A DNA stretch of 20,069 nucleotides from Spirochaetales bacterium (GTDB lineage: Bacteria > Spirochaetota > Spirochaetia > Sphaerochaetales > Sphaerochaetaceae): the NCBI GenBank assembly GCA_028723145.1, contig JAQYFM010000120.1, positions 1 through 20,069 of the forward strand. Reading direction: 5' to 3'. Both the position numbers and the translations under genes were made by a program. Under the pieces are notes generated by a model. That model saw only the letters and a program-made list of their open reading frames with translations. It was not told the DNA's origin and made no database searches. Positions 1 to 7,687 of this stretch are shown piece after piece (the stretch's first letter is position 1; each line of letters opens with the position of its first letter).

Positions 1-1
1 A

Positions 2-943
2 ATTGAAGATTTACTAAAGGAATATGGATATTCACTTAACGATGTAGATGTATTTATCGGTAGAGGTGGTTGTGCTTATTCTCAAAAGTCTGGAGTAATG
101 GAAATAGATGAAAAGCTCTATCAAGATACAAGAGATGATAAGGGTGGCAGTGATCATAGTGCTAAGCTAGGAGTTATGCTGGCATACATTTTCTCAAAGG
201 AAACTAATAAAAGAGCTTACACCGTTGATCCTACAAATGTAGATGAATACATACCTGAAGCTAGAATTACTGGAATTAAGGGTGTATATAAAAGAGCTCA
301 ATCACATGTATTAAACCAAAAGGGTATTGCAAGACTTTGGTGTAAAGAACATGGAAGGAATTATGAAAATTCAAGGTTAATTGTTTCTCACATTGATGGT
401 GGAATTACCATTGCTGCACATGAAAATGGGTTAATGATTGATGGCACAGAAGGGGCTGGAGGTGATGGACCATTTACCCCAACTCGTCTTGGCTCTATTC
501 CTGTGCTCGAGGCTGTAAGATATGCTAAAAACCATAGTATTGAGGATGTTGAAGCTATGTGTTCTCGTTCCGGTGGTTTTGTCAGTCACTTTAATACCTC
601 AAATGCTGATACCATCCATAAGGCAGTAGAAGAAAATGATGACCATGCCAAGCTTGTTTGGAATGCAATGATATACCAAATTGCAAAGGAAATTGGAGCA
701 ATGGCTGCTGTATTAGAGGGAAGAGTAGATGGAATTCTACTAACTGGTGGTTTAGTACGTTTTAATGACATAGTTGAGGGTATTAAAGAGCGTTGTTCTT
801 TCATTGCACCTATTTATGTTTATAAAGGTGAAGTTGAACAAGAGGTATTAAATAGCGAAGTATTAAAAGTGCTAAGAGGTGAAATAAAGGCTAATAAATA
901 TAGTGGAAAGCCTGTATTTGAAGGTTATTCTTGGGATGAGTGA
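2..943 (+). CDS. buk: Butyrate kinase, 5' end outside window
   Basis: Butyrate kinase makes ATP and butyrate from butyryl phosphate (reversibly) in the cytoplasm, the last step of the phosphotransbutyrylase route. The frame is open from base 2, so the gene starts upstream; an internal ATG at 98 is not the real start, because the family sequence 'VFIGRGG' is encoded before it. About 313 residues are visible against roughly 355 for the family. Recognisable ASKHA-kinase blocks are 'HIDGG' (nt about 392-406), the 'GGDGPFTPTR' block (about 461-490) and 'LLTGGL' (about 737-754). Related branched-chain acyl kinases share these motifs, so the exact acyl substrate is inferred. A phosphate butyryltransferase gene would be expected just upstream. 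The last 19 bases overlap the end of the convergent MATE gene, leaving no room for a separate terminator. Confidence 0.9.
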   Translation: MEDLLKEYGYSLNDVDVFIGRGGCAYSQKSGVMEIDEKLYQDTRDDKGGSDHSAKLGVMLAYIFSKETNKRAYTVDPTNVDEYIPEARITGIKGVYKRAQSHVLNQKGIARLWCKEHGRNYENSRLIVSHIDGGITIAAHENGLMIDGTEGAGGDGPFTPTRLGSIPVLEAVRYAKNHSIEDVEAMCSRSGGFVSHFNTSNADTIHKAVEENDDHAKLVWNAMIYQIAKEIGAMAAVLEGRVDGILLTGGLVRFNDIVEGIKERCSFIAPIYVYKGEVEQEVLNSEVLKVLRGEIKANKYSGKPVFEGYSWDE

Positions 944-2295
944 GCAAAAACACTACTAGATGTTATATCAACTTTCTTATAGTAAATTGATAGAATAATT
1001 GTGCATAGTAGCCAGCCTAATGGATATCCAAGAGCAATTAAAATCAAATGATTATATACTTTTGAGACAATAAATAGATAAATTTGTCTAAATACAATGA
1101 AGCAACTCATCATGATAATCATTGGAATTTTTGTGTTTCCGGCACCCTTTAGTGCTCCATTATGAATCTGGTTATATGCAATGCATAAAAAGAATGGGCT
1201 CATTGTTCTTAGGAAAATAATTCCATAATTTAATACTTCTGCATCTTTGCAGAATATTAATAAAAGATAAGGTGCAAATATCCAAAGTATTGATAGTAGC
1301 ACTATTGAAGTAATTACATTCATCCAAGTTGCTATTTTTACGCCCTTAATGGCTCTTTCTTTATCTCCAGCACCGATGTTTTGCCCCATAAATGTAGTAA
1401 TGGCCAGTCCAATTGATTGTAGTGGTAATAAGCAGAATTTATCAATTTTGTTGTATGATGAGTAACCTGCCATAGCTGCAGATCCAAATGAATTAATGTA
1501 GCTTTGGACAAATACATTTGAAAATGCTGTTATCATCATCTGTAGTGCAGTAGGAAGTCCAATTCTAAATATTTGTTTAACTAAAGCAGGATAAAGCTTG
1601 ATTTTGTTTATTACTATTTTATAGCAATCATTTGTTTTCATTAATGTGTAAAGAACTAATATTGCAGATAGTCCTTGAGCAATAATTGTTGCATATGCAG
1701 CTCCACTAACGCCAAATTTAAATACTGCAACAAATATTATGTCTAAAATAGTGTTTGTAACTGCTGAAAAGATTAAAAAGTAAAGAGGATGTTTTGAGTC
1801 TCCTACAGCTCTAAGTATTCCAGAACCCATATTGTAGAGCAAAAGACCAATAAGACCTAGAAAGTATATATCAAGGTATTTCTTAGCTTCTGGCCAAACA
1901 TCCTCAGGAACCTTTGATATTGCAAGAAAGATATCTGTTGTAAAAAGAGAGATAATGGTAGTTCCTATTGCCATTAATATAGTAATTGCAATAGTTGAAT
2001 GCACCGCTTTATGAACATTATTATCATCAGTTGCACCATAGTATTGTGAAATAACAACACCTGCACCTGCAGATAGTCCTACAAAGAAGCCTATGTATGT
2101 GTTTATTATTGAATCAACAGAGCCAATAGCTGCTAAAGCTTCTTTACCAACAAAATTTCCAACTATTATGCTGTCAACAGTATTGTATAGTTGCTGAAAG
2201 AAATTTCCAATCATCAATGGGAGAGCAAAGTAAAGAAGGCATTTAAATATTGAGCCTTCAGTCATCCTTTTTGATTTATTTTTACTACTCTCCAT
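925..2295 (-). CDS. MATE family multidrug/metabolite exporter 1
   Basis: A 456-residue polytopic inner-membrane protein of the MATE family, which exports cationic drugs or metabolites by Na+ or H+ antiport. It has the usual length and about twelve hydrophobic segments in two repeated halves. The N-terminal half opens with 'FALPLMIGNFFQQLYNTVDS' (residues about 23-42), a classic MATE first helix, and the second half restarts near residue 240 with 'FRIGLPTALQMM'. It begins 2 bases after the YolD-like gene stops, with only a weak ribosome-binding site, so it is probably translated by coupling as the last gene of the reductase-polymerase-YolD operon. Its substrate cannot be read from sequence. 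It is not a recent duplicate of the other two MATE genes here: the similarity is limited to family motifs. Confidence 0.93.
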   Translation of the reverse strand: MESSKNKSKRMTEGSIFKCLLYFALPLMIGNFFQQLYNTVDSIIVGNFVGKEALAAIGSVDSIINTYIGFFVGLSAGAGVVISQYYGATDDNNVHKAVHSTIAITILMAIGTTIISLFTTDIFLAISKVPEDVWPEAKKYLDIYFLGLIGLLLYNMGSGILRAVGDSKHPLYFLIFSAVTNTILDIIFVAVFKFGVSGAAYATIIAQGLSAILVLYTLMKTNDCYKIVINKIKLYPALVKQIFRIGLPTALQMMITAFSNVFVQSYINSFGSAAMAGYSSYNKIDKFCLLPLQSIGLAITTFMGQNIGAGDKERAIKGVKIATWMNVITSIVLLSILWIFAPYLLLIFCKDAEVLNYGIIFLRTMSPFFLCIAYNQIHNGALKGAGNTKIPMIIMMSCFIVFRQIYLFIVSKVYNHLILIALGYPLGWLLCTIILSIYYKKVDITSSSVFAHSSQE

Positions 2296-2297
2296 AG

Positions 2298-2699
2298 CTA
2301 TTCAACATAGCTCTTATTTTGCTTTGTTTCAAGCGCTATAATGTCATTAATTTTTATAGTAATTCCATTAGCTAATTGTATTATTTGTTTCTCTATAAAG
2401 ATTTTAGTAATAATACTATCTAGAGTGAGATATTTCCCTCCACTTTTTGTTTTATCTTTTTCAAAAAAAGTGATTTTAACTTCTTTTCCAATTGAAGATT
2501 GTATCTTGTTATTTAAATTTATAGCTTCATCATTTGTTAAGTATCGTCTATCTTCTGTTACTCTACTTTCTTCACAAATTGCTTCCTCATACCCTGTTAA
2601 TGCGGCAAATGGAGAAAACTGTGCAGCCCGTTTTGACCTTGGCATAGGGATGTGCTTCATCAAAGATTTATAATCAAGGTTAATTAAATCCTCATTCAT
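2298..2699 (-). CDS. YolD-like protein, partner of the Y-family polymerase
   Basis: A 133-residue soluble protein carrying the YolD-like signature 'RAAQFSPFAALTGYEEA' at residues about 24-40, followed by a charged helix and a beta-rich C-terminal half (residues about 70-126). YolD-like proteins are typically encoded next to UmuC/DinB-type polymerases in low-GC bacteria and are thought to act with them, possibly as the counterpart of UmuD; the biochemistry is poorly known. The ATG overlaps the polymerase stop codon in an ATGA arrangement, and a GGAGG ribosome-binding site lies inside the end of the polymerase gene, so the two are translationally coupled. Family assignment is from motif and context. 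Confidence 0.8.
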   Translation of the reverse strand: MNEDLINLDYKSLMKHIPMPRSKRAAQFSPFAALTGYEEAICEESRVTEDRRYLTNDEAINLNNKIQSSIGKEVKITFFEKDKTKSGGKYLTLDSIITKIFIEKQIIQLANGITIKINDIIALETKQNKSYVE

Positions 2700-4168
2700 G
2701 CTTTATGGCCTCCGATTTGACTATTTCTCTCTTTTAAGGTCGCACCATCAGTGTAGTCAAGTGCTCTCAAAATAGCGTTCTTGCCAAAGCGCTCTTTAAT
2801 TTCAAGTGTAGCCTTTTGTAATGCTCTTTCCTTCTTTAGTTTTTCTTCATCTTCTTTTTGTGAAAATAAATCAAGTTGTATTTCTTCTTCAGCTTCTTTA
2901 ACACATTTAAGGTTTGTTACTGCAATATTTAATCGACGAATAAAAAGATTAGGAGAAACTATTTCCTCATAGAGTTTAATAAATTCATTAATTAATTGAG
3001 AGGAAGAGGAGGTGTAGGTATTAAGCTTTTTAGCTTTATTCACACTCTTTGGAACTTTCCTTCCATAGTGATCAAGCTTAATCTCACCTTTGTAATCTCC
3101 ATTTTTTAAATTATCTATATCATATCCTACATAGAGTACTATTCCATCTGCCATTAAATCTTTTGAAACTAAATCAAGTGAGATGGTATCAGCCATTTCC
3201 TTTAATACTATTTTAGCTTTATCAAAAGAGTAGGGTTCTTGAAGTACTTGGCCCTGTGTTAATGATGTGTTTTCAGGCTTATATGCCTTAATATCTTCCA
3301 TTCTACAACTTTCACATCCCCAGGCATGGTCTATTAATAATTCTGCATTAACACCAAATTCCTTATATAATCTATCTTCATTTAAGTATTCTTCATCACT
3401 TCCAAGCGATGCTTTTGCAAGCTCACCCATAGTGTGAATTCCCATTCGATTTAAATGGTCTACAATTCCTTTTCCAAATCGCCAGAAGTCAGTTAAGGGT
3501 TTATAGTCCCAAAGTTTTTTTCGATACGAAATTTCATCAAGAGTTGCTATTCTTACTCCATTTTTATCTGCTTTAATGTGCTTAGCCTCTATATCCATTG
3601 CTATTTTGGCAAGATAAAGGTTTGTACCAATACCAGCAGTTGCTGTAATCCCTGTTTGCTTTAAAACTTCATTTATTAACATGGAAGTAAAGTCAAAAGC
3701 ATTCATTTTATATAGCTTTAGATAGCTAGTTGCATCGATAAATACTTCATCGATTGAGTATACATGAATGTCTTCTGGGGCAATGTATTTAAGATAAATT
3801 GAGTAAATACTTTTACTAATATCTATGTAATAAGCCATTCTAGGAGGTGCAATGTGAAAGTCTATTGCAAGATTAGGATTGTTATCTAGCTCCTTTTTTG
3901 ATCTAGATTTTCCTGTAAGCTTACATACTCTAGCTCTTTTTTGATTAGCTTCTTTTAATATTTGTAATACTTCAAATAGTCTTGCCCTTCCTTTAATACC
4001 ATAGGTTTTTAAGGAAGGGGACACAGCAAGACATATTGTTTTTTCACTTCTAGAAGGATCTGCAACAACTAAATTAGCATCGAGTGGATCAAGTGCACGT
4101 GAAACACATTCAGCTGATGCATAAAATGATTTTAAGTCTATCGCGATGTATGTTCTCTCAGTAGACAA
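2696..4168 (-). CDS. Y-family DNA polymerase (UmuC/DinB type, translesion synthesis)
   Basis: A 490-residue error-prone polymerase expected to copy past damaged bases. The N-terminal catalytic block 'YIAIDLKSFYASAE' (residues 7-20) supplies the first metal-binding Asp (D11) and the aromatic steric gate (probably Y16). The second metal site is 'YSIDEVF' (137-143, D140/E141). The thumb and little-finger domains follow to about residue 430. A charged insert at residues about 79-115, between fingers and palm, is usual for the long UmuC-like enzymes of Firmicutes rather than for classic DinB (about 350 aa). The start is a TTG overlapping the end of the reductase gene by 11 bp, with GAGGAG 13 nt upstream; no ATG lies between it and the conserved block. 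There is no clear beta-clamp motif, although 'QLDLFSQ' near residue 440 resembles one (QLxLF). I saw no LexA-type operator before the operon. Confidence 0.92.
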   Translation of the reverse strand: MSTERTYIAIDLKSFYASAECVSRALDPLDANLVVADPSRSEKTICLAVSPSLKTYGIKGRARLFEVLQILKEANQKRARVCKLTGKSRSKKELDNNPNLAIDFHIAPPRMAYYIDISKSIYSIYLKYIAPEDIHVYSIDEVFIDATSYLKLYKMNAFDFTSMLINEVLKQTGITATAGIGTNLYLAKIAMDIEAKHIKADKNGVRIATLDEISYRKKLWDYKPLTDFWRFGKGIVDHLNRMGIHTMGELAKASLGSDEEYLNEDRLYKEFGVNAELLIDHAWGCESCRMEDIKAYKPENTSLTQGQVLQEPYSFDKAKIVLKEMADTISLDLVSKDLMADGIVLYVGYDIDNLKNGDYKGEIKLDHYGRKVPKSVNKAKKLNTYTSSSSQLINEFIKLYEEIVSPNLFIRRLNIAVTNLKCVKEAEEEIQLDLFSQKEDEEKLKKERALQKATLEIKERFGKNAILRALDYTDGATLKERNSQIGGHKA

Positions 4169-5159
4169 CCGGTTTTACTATCTCCTCAATAATATTTAGC
4201 TCATCAAGGGTAAATAGGTTTCCTGAAGCTGCTTTAATATTTTTTAGTAGCTGACTTGATTTTGAAACCCCAACGAGCACGCTAGTTACTTTATCATCTT
4301 TTAATACCCATTTCAAAGCCATTTCAGAGAGTGTTTCACCACGCTGTAATGCATGAGCATTTAGCTTTTTAATTACATCTAACTTTTGCACTGTAATATC
4401 TTCGCTATTTAAGAATTTACTACTTGAAGCAGCTCTACTATCATTTGGAATACCATCTATATAGCGGTCTGTTAAAAGGCCTTGAGCTAATGGTGAAAAT
4501 GAAATTATACCTTTTCTTAATCTATAAGAGGTTTCTTTTAAACCATTTTTCTCAATTGTTCTATTAAACAAATTGTAGCTATTTTGGTTGATGATAAAAG
4601 GTACATTTAATCTTGTTAATATTTCATTTGCCTCTTCAAGAGTTTTTCCATCGTAATTACTAAGCCCAACATAGAGAGCTCTTCCACTTCTTACGATGTC
4701 AGCTAATGCTAACATCGTTTCTTCTAGTGGAGTACTTTTATCCATTCTATGGTGGTAGAAGATATCTACGTAATCAAGATTGAGGCGCTTTAAGCTCTGA
4801 TCAAGACTAGCAAATAGATATTTTCTAGATCCTCCATCGCCATATGGGCCTGGATACATCTCGTAGCCTGCCTTGGTGCTAATTATTAATTCATCACGAT
4901 AATTTTTTAAGTGGGAGGATAATAATCTACCAAAGTTACTTTCAGCAGCTCCTGGATAAGGTCCATAGTTATTTGCTAAGTCAAAATGGGTTATTCCATT
5001 ATCAAAGGCTGTAAAGATAATATCCTTTATATCATCTTCTTTTGCATTACTTCCAAAGTTATGCCATAGTCCTAAACTTACACGAGGAAGCTTAAGACCA
5101 CTATCTCCACATCTTGAATAAATCATTTCTTGATATCGGTTTTCACTTGCTATATACAT
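4158..5159 (-). CDS. Aldo/keto reductase, YghZ/Gpr-like (L-glyceraldehyde 3-phosphate reductase type)
   Basis: A 333-residue NADPH-dependent (beta/alpha)8-barrel reductase. It resembles E. coli YghZ (Gpr) closely along its length, including 'SLGLWHNFG' (28-36), 'ITHFDLANNYGP' (56-67) and 'LIISTKAGY' (91-99). The catalytic tetrad is present as D60, Y65, K96 and H137. YghZ reduces L-glyceraldehyde 3-phosphate and methylglyoxal, and the same toxic-aldehyde role is inferred here. The ATG is preceded by a strong AAGGAGG (complement of 5169-5175). This is the first gene of the four-gene minus-strand operon and overlaps the polymerase gene by 11 bp, which ties an aldehyde-detoxifying enzyme to translesion synthesis. 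Substrate is not proven by sequence. Confidence 0.92.
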   Translation of the reverse strand: MYIASENRYQEMIYSRCGDSGLKLPRVSLGLWHNFGSNAKEDDIKDIIFTAFDNGITHFDLANNYGPYPGAAESNFGRLLSSHLKNYRDELIISTKAGYEMYPGPYGDGGSRKYLFASLDQSLKRLNLDYVDIFYHHRMDKSTPLEETMLALADIVRSGRALYVGLSNYDGKTLEEANEILTRLNVPFIINQNSYNLFNRTIEKNGLKETSYRLRKGIISFSPLAQGLLTDRYIDGIPNDSRAASSSKFLNSEDITVQKLDVIKKLNAHALQRGETLSEMALKWVLKDDKVTSVLVGVSKSSQLLKNIKAASGNLFTLDELNIIEEIVKPVVY

Positions 5160-5219
5160 ATAATTTATCCTCCTTTTTTATTATTGTAAGCTATGTATTG
5201 ATATAAAGAAAAGTTTTTA

Positions 5220-5248
5220 TTGAAGATAATTCATGCAATCGATAAAAT
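5220..5248 (+). promoter_or_regulatory. Predicted sigma-70-type promoter of the GGDEF/EAL gene
   Basis: TTGAAG (5220-5225), a 17-bp spacer and TAAAAT (5243-5248) fit a housekeeping promoter (4/6 and 5/6 matches). The predicted start near 5255 leaves a leader of only about 12 nt before the ATG at 5267. The site lies in the 107-bp spacer shared with the divergent reductase operon, for which I could not pick a convincing promoter. Confidence 0.5.
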
Positions 5249-5266
5249 AGCTATAGTTGGTGGAAA

Positions 5267-7546
5267 ATGGATTTTAACAAAAGCAAAAGAAAATATGAAT
5301 GGAAAAATAGCATAAATGAAAATGCTACAAATATAACCGTTATTAGGGTTGTATTCATTATTCTTATTTTTCTTATTGTTCTTATGGCTGCAATTGGTTT
5401 TAAACTAAGAAATAATACTGCCTCCTATTCTTTATATTTTGCTCAATATGTTGCATCTTCAACAAAAGATGAGGTTACAAAAAACATAAAAGAGATAGGC
5501 AGTGTATTAGATAAAATAGCTTCAAGAATAGAGATTATAATTTCAGAGGGTAGGTTTGAAATAGTTGAAAGAATATTTGAAACTATTTCTTATTCAAATA
5601 ACTCTAATGCTATTATATACATAGATGTTAATAATAATTTTTCATCTAATACTGATATTAGTAAATATAAAGAAAAGATTAGCTCTACTATAAAGCATGG
5701 AAATAGGAACTTTATTTTCTTTGATGATAGAAGTGCTTTTGTTTATGTACCTGTTCATGTAAAAGGTAATGTTGTAGGTAGTGTTGGTTTTATTTACTCA
5801 TCAAAGCAATTACTTGACATGTTTGGTCGCTTATCAAATGAAAGCCTAATTGGTATTAGATCTATGTTACTTGATGAATCTTTAGATCCTGTAATTATCA
5901 GTGATGAGACTTTAGAACTATATAAGTACTTTCTTTCAGATAACAGCAAAGAAAGAAATGATTCCATTATTAATATAAAAACTCTGATGGATGAAAAAAA
6001 ACAAGGAAGTTATAAGGTTAAAACTAATGAAGGAAATGTTTTCTTGTTTTTTGATAGAATAGAGAAATATGATATTGTCATCGTAACAGTAGTACCTTCA
6101 AGTTTATATGGAATTAACATTGATAGCTTCTTTATTCAGTTAGCATTTTTGAGCATTACTGTTATTATTTTATTTACTACATTAATGATATCTATATTAT
6201 CGAATGCAAAAAAACGTATTTACGATATGATTAATGCTGCCTACTATGATAGAATTACAGGTGGTTTAAATATTAATGGTTTTTATTTCCAAGCTAAGAA
6301 AAATATAAATAATTATAACAATTATGCTTTAGTAAGATTTTCAATTCGTGACTTTGCAATTTATACATCAACATTAGGTTCTGATGAAGGAAATAGAATA
6401 TTAAAGTGTGTTGTAGCTATAATTAATAATAGACTTGCAAAGTATGAGCTTGCCTGTCGTGTATATGCAGAAAACTTCTTATTAATTATCCATGATTCAG
6501 AACAAGAGTTACTAGAGGAGCGTTTAGCTTTCCTCGCTAAAAGTGCAGAAGAAGCATTCAATGAGAATTTAGCACAGTCAAATAAAATTACTATCTCTTT
6601 TATAAGTGGTGTATATTCAATTGCTGCTAGTGATACTGATATTGAAGCTTTAGCAGAGCGTGTAAGAATAGTACATGATGTTGCCCTTCTTGATGATAGA
6701 AGAGGTAATATTACAAAATTCTATGATTCAAATTTACTTAAAACAATTAAAGAAGAAAAAGAGATAACAGATTCATTTGCTCAAGCAATTGAGTATCGTG
6801 AGTTCTTGGTTTACTTCCAACCTAAGGTTGATAGCAATACTAACGAAATCGTAGGTGCTGAAGCATTAGTTAGGTGGAAAAAGGGAGATGAAATTCTTCC
6901 TCCTAGCAAATTTATTCCAATCCTTGAGAAAAATGGTAATATTACTGAGCTAGATTTTTATGTTTTTGAAGAAGTATGTGCTGATATTAGGCAATCAATA
7001 TTGATGGGCTATAATGTTGTTCCTGTTTCTGTAAATCTCTCTGTTAGACACTTTGCTTACTATGGCATTGCAGATGATCTCGAGAAAATTCGTTCTTCCT
7101 ACTCAATACCGGCATCACTTTTAGATATTGAAGTTACTGAAAGTGTATTCTTTGATAAAAAAACAATCGAAATTGTAAAGGTTGAGCTTAATAAAATGCA
7201 TAAATATGGTTTTGCTTGCTCTCTTGATGATTTTGGTTCAGGATATTCATCATTAAGTTTACTTATGGACTTCGATATTGATTACATCAAAATCGATAAA
7301 AGCTTTATTGATAATATTAATAATGCAAAGTCTAAGGTAATTTTGCAGTCAATTATTAACCTTGCATTATCTCTAAATATGGGAATTGTTGCTGAAGGTG
7401 TTGAAACAAAAGAGCAATTAGAGATAATAAAACAAATGGGTTGTAAGGTAATTCAAGGTTACATTTATTCAAAGCCTATTTGTTTAGAGGATTGGATTGA
7501 GTACAGAAAATCATTCGGGGGAGACTGTCCAAAAAGTCAAAACTAA
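5267..7546 (+). CDS. Membrane sensor with degenerate GGDEF and intact EAL domain (likely c-di-GMP phosphodiesterase)
   Basis: A 759-residue signalling protein. Order: cytoplasmic lead, transmembrane helix (about 25-45), an extracytoplasmic sensor of about 240 residues (46-286, PAS/Cache-like by position, not confirmed), second helix (288-311), GGDEF domain (about 320-485) and EAL domain (about 500-745). The GGDEF signature is replaced by 'YAENF' (400-404), so cyclase activity is very unlikely. The EAL domain keeps its key motifs: 'EALVRW' (532-537), 'NLS' (590-592), 'EVTES' (622-626), 'DDFGSGYSSL' (654-663), 'KIDKSF' (675-680) and 'VAEGVET' (708-714). It should hydrolyse c-di-GMP, perhaps with GTP bound by the GGDEF remnant as regulator. 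The final seven codons (D753 onwards) and the TAA lie inside the palindromic element at 7522-7640, so the C-terminus may have been replaced by an insertion. Confidence 0.92.
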   Translation: MDFNKSKRKYEWKNSINENATNITVIRVVFIILIFLIVLMAAIGFKLRNNTASYSLYFAQYVASSTKDEVTKNIKEIGSVLDKIASRIEIIISEGRFEIVERIFETISYSNNSNAIIYIDVNNNFSSNTDISKYKEKISSTIKHGNRNFIFFDDRSAFVYVPVHVKGNVVGSVGFIYSSKQLLDMFGRLSNESLIGIRSMLLDESLDPVIISDETLELYKYFLSDNSKERNDSIINIKTLMDEKKQGSYKVKTNEGNVFLFFDRIEKYDIVIVTVVPSSLYGINIDSFFIQLAFLSITVIILFTTLMISILSNAKKRIYDMINAAYYDRITGGLNINGFYFQAKKNINNYNNYALVRFSIRDFAIYTSTLGSDEGNRILKCVVAIINNRLAKYELACRVYAENFLLIIHDSEQELLEERLAFLAKSAEEAFNENLAQSNKITISFISGVYSIAASDTDIEALAERVRIVHDVALLDDRRGNITKFYDSNLLKTIKEEKEITDSFAQAIEYREFLVYFQPKVDSNTNEIVGAEALVRWKKGDEILPPSKFIPILEKNGNITELDFYVFEEVCADIRQSILMGYNVVPVSVNLSVRHFAYYGIADDLEKIRSSYSIPASLLDIEVTESVFFDKKTIEIVKVELNKMHKYGFACSLDDFGSGYSSLSLLMDFDIDYIKIDKSFIDNINNAKSKVILQSIINLALSLNMGIVAEGVETKEQLEIIKQMGCKVIQGYIYSKPICLEDWIEYRKSFGGDCPKSQN

Positions 7547-7640
7547 AATATGATATACGCTGGATATATTGTAGTGACATATATTAATACCGCTATATAA
7601 AGCGTATATAAGTATTTAACAGATAGTTTTCGGACAGTCT
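7522..7640. repeat. 119-bp imperfect palindrome with matched terminal inverted repeats (MITE-like)
   Basis: The left end AGACTGTCCAAAA (7522-7534) is matched on the other strand by AGACTGTCCGAAAA, the complement of 7627-7640 (13 of 14 positions over the terminal 14). An inner pair, ATATACGC (7553-7560) and GCGTATAT (7602-7609), is perfect. Both pairs share the same centre, 7581, and the arms align without gaps, so this is one long palindrome that could fold into a cruciform or RNA hairpin. G-runs flank both ends (GGGGG before, AGGGGGGG after), perhaps a target duplication. It encodes no protein. Small palindromic elements with TIRs are usually MITEs mobilised by a transposase elsewhere; that origin is inferred, since no second copy lies in this window. 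Confidence 0.6.
7574..7601 (+). promoter_or_regulatory. Promoter-like sequence inside the palindromic element, facing MATE 2
   Basis: GTGACA (7574-7579), a 16-bp spacer and TATAAA (7596-7601) resemble a sigma-70 promoter (5/6 at both hexamers). Predicted transcription would start near 7609, giving a leader of about 79 nt before MATE 2 at 7688. The region is AT-rich, so chance matches are likely, but no better promoter is visible in the 141-bp gap. Confidence 0.35.
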
Positions 7641-7674
7641 AGGGGGGGCAAACCCTACTGGATTATAAATACTT
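7610..7674 (+). promoter_or_regulatory. Leader hairpin upstream of MATE 2, alternative to the palindrome
   Basis: AAGTATTTA (7610-7618) and TAAATACTT (7666-7674) form a perfect 9-bp inverted repeat. It encloses a second small stem, TAGGG (7640-7644) with CCCTA (7653-7657). The left arm overlaps the right arm of the 119-bp palindrome, so the two folds exclude each other. The ribosome-binding site of MATE 2 (weak AGGT, about 7677-7680) sits just after the hairpin. No known riboswitch class is recognised. Confidence 0.35.
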
Positions 7675-7687
7675 GCAGGTAAAATAA

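Noticed and set aside
5160..5266. LexA/SOS box before the polymerase operon.
   Set aside because: No GAACNNNNGTTC or CTGTN8ACAG-like dyad in the spacer. GAACATACATC near the polymerase start is only a half-site inside coding DNA.
7646..7654. GGGCAAACC resembles the core of the c-di-GMP-I (GEMM) riboswitch next to an EAL gene.
   Set aside because: Only this short string matches; the second conserved stem and the tetraloop-receptor elements are absent in the 141-bp gap.
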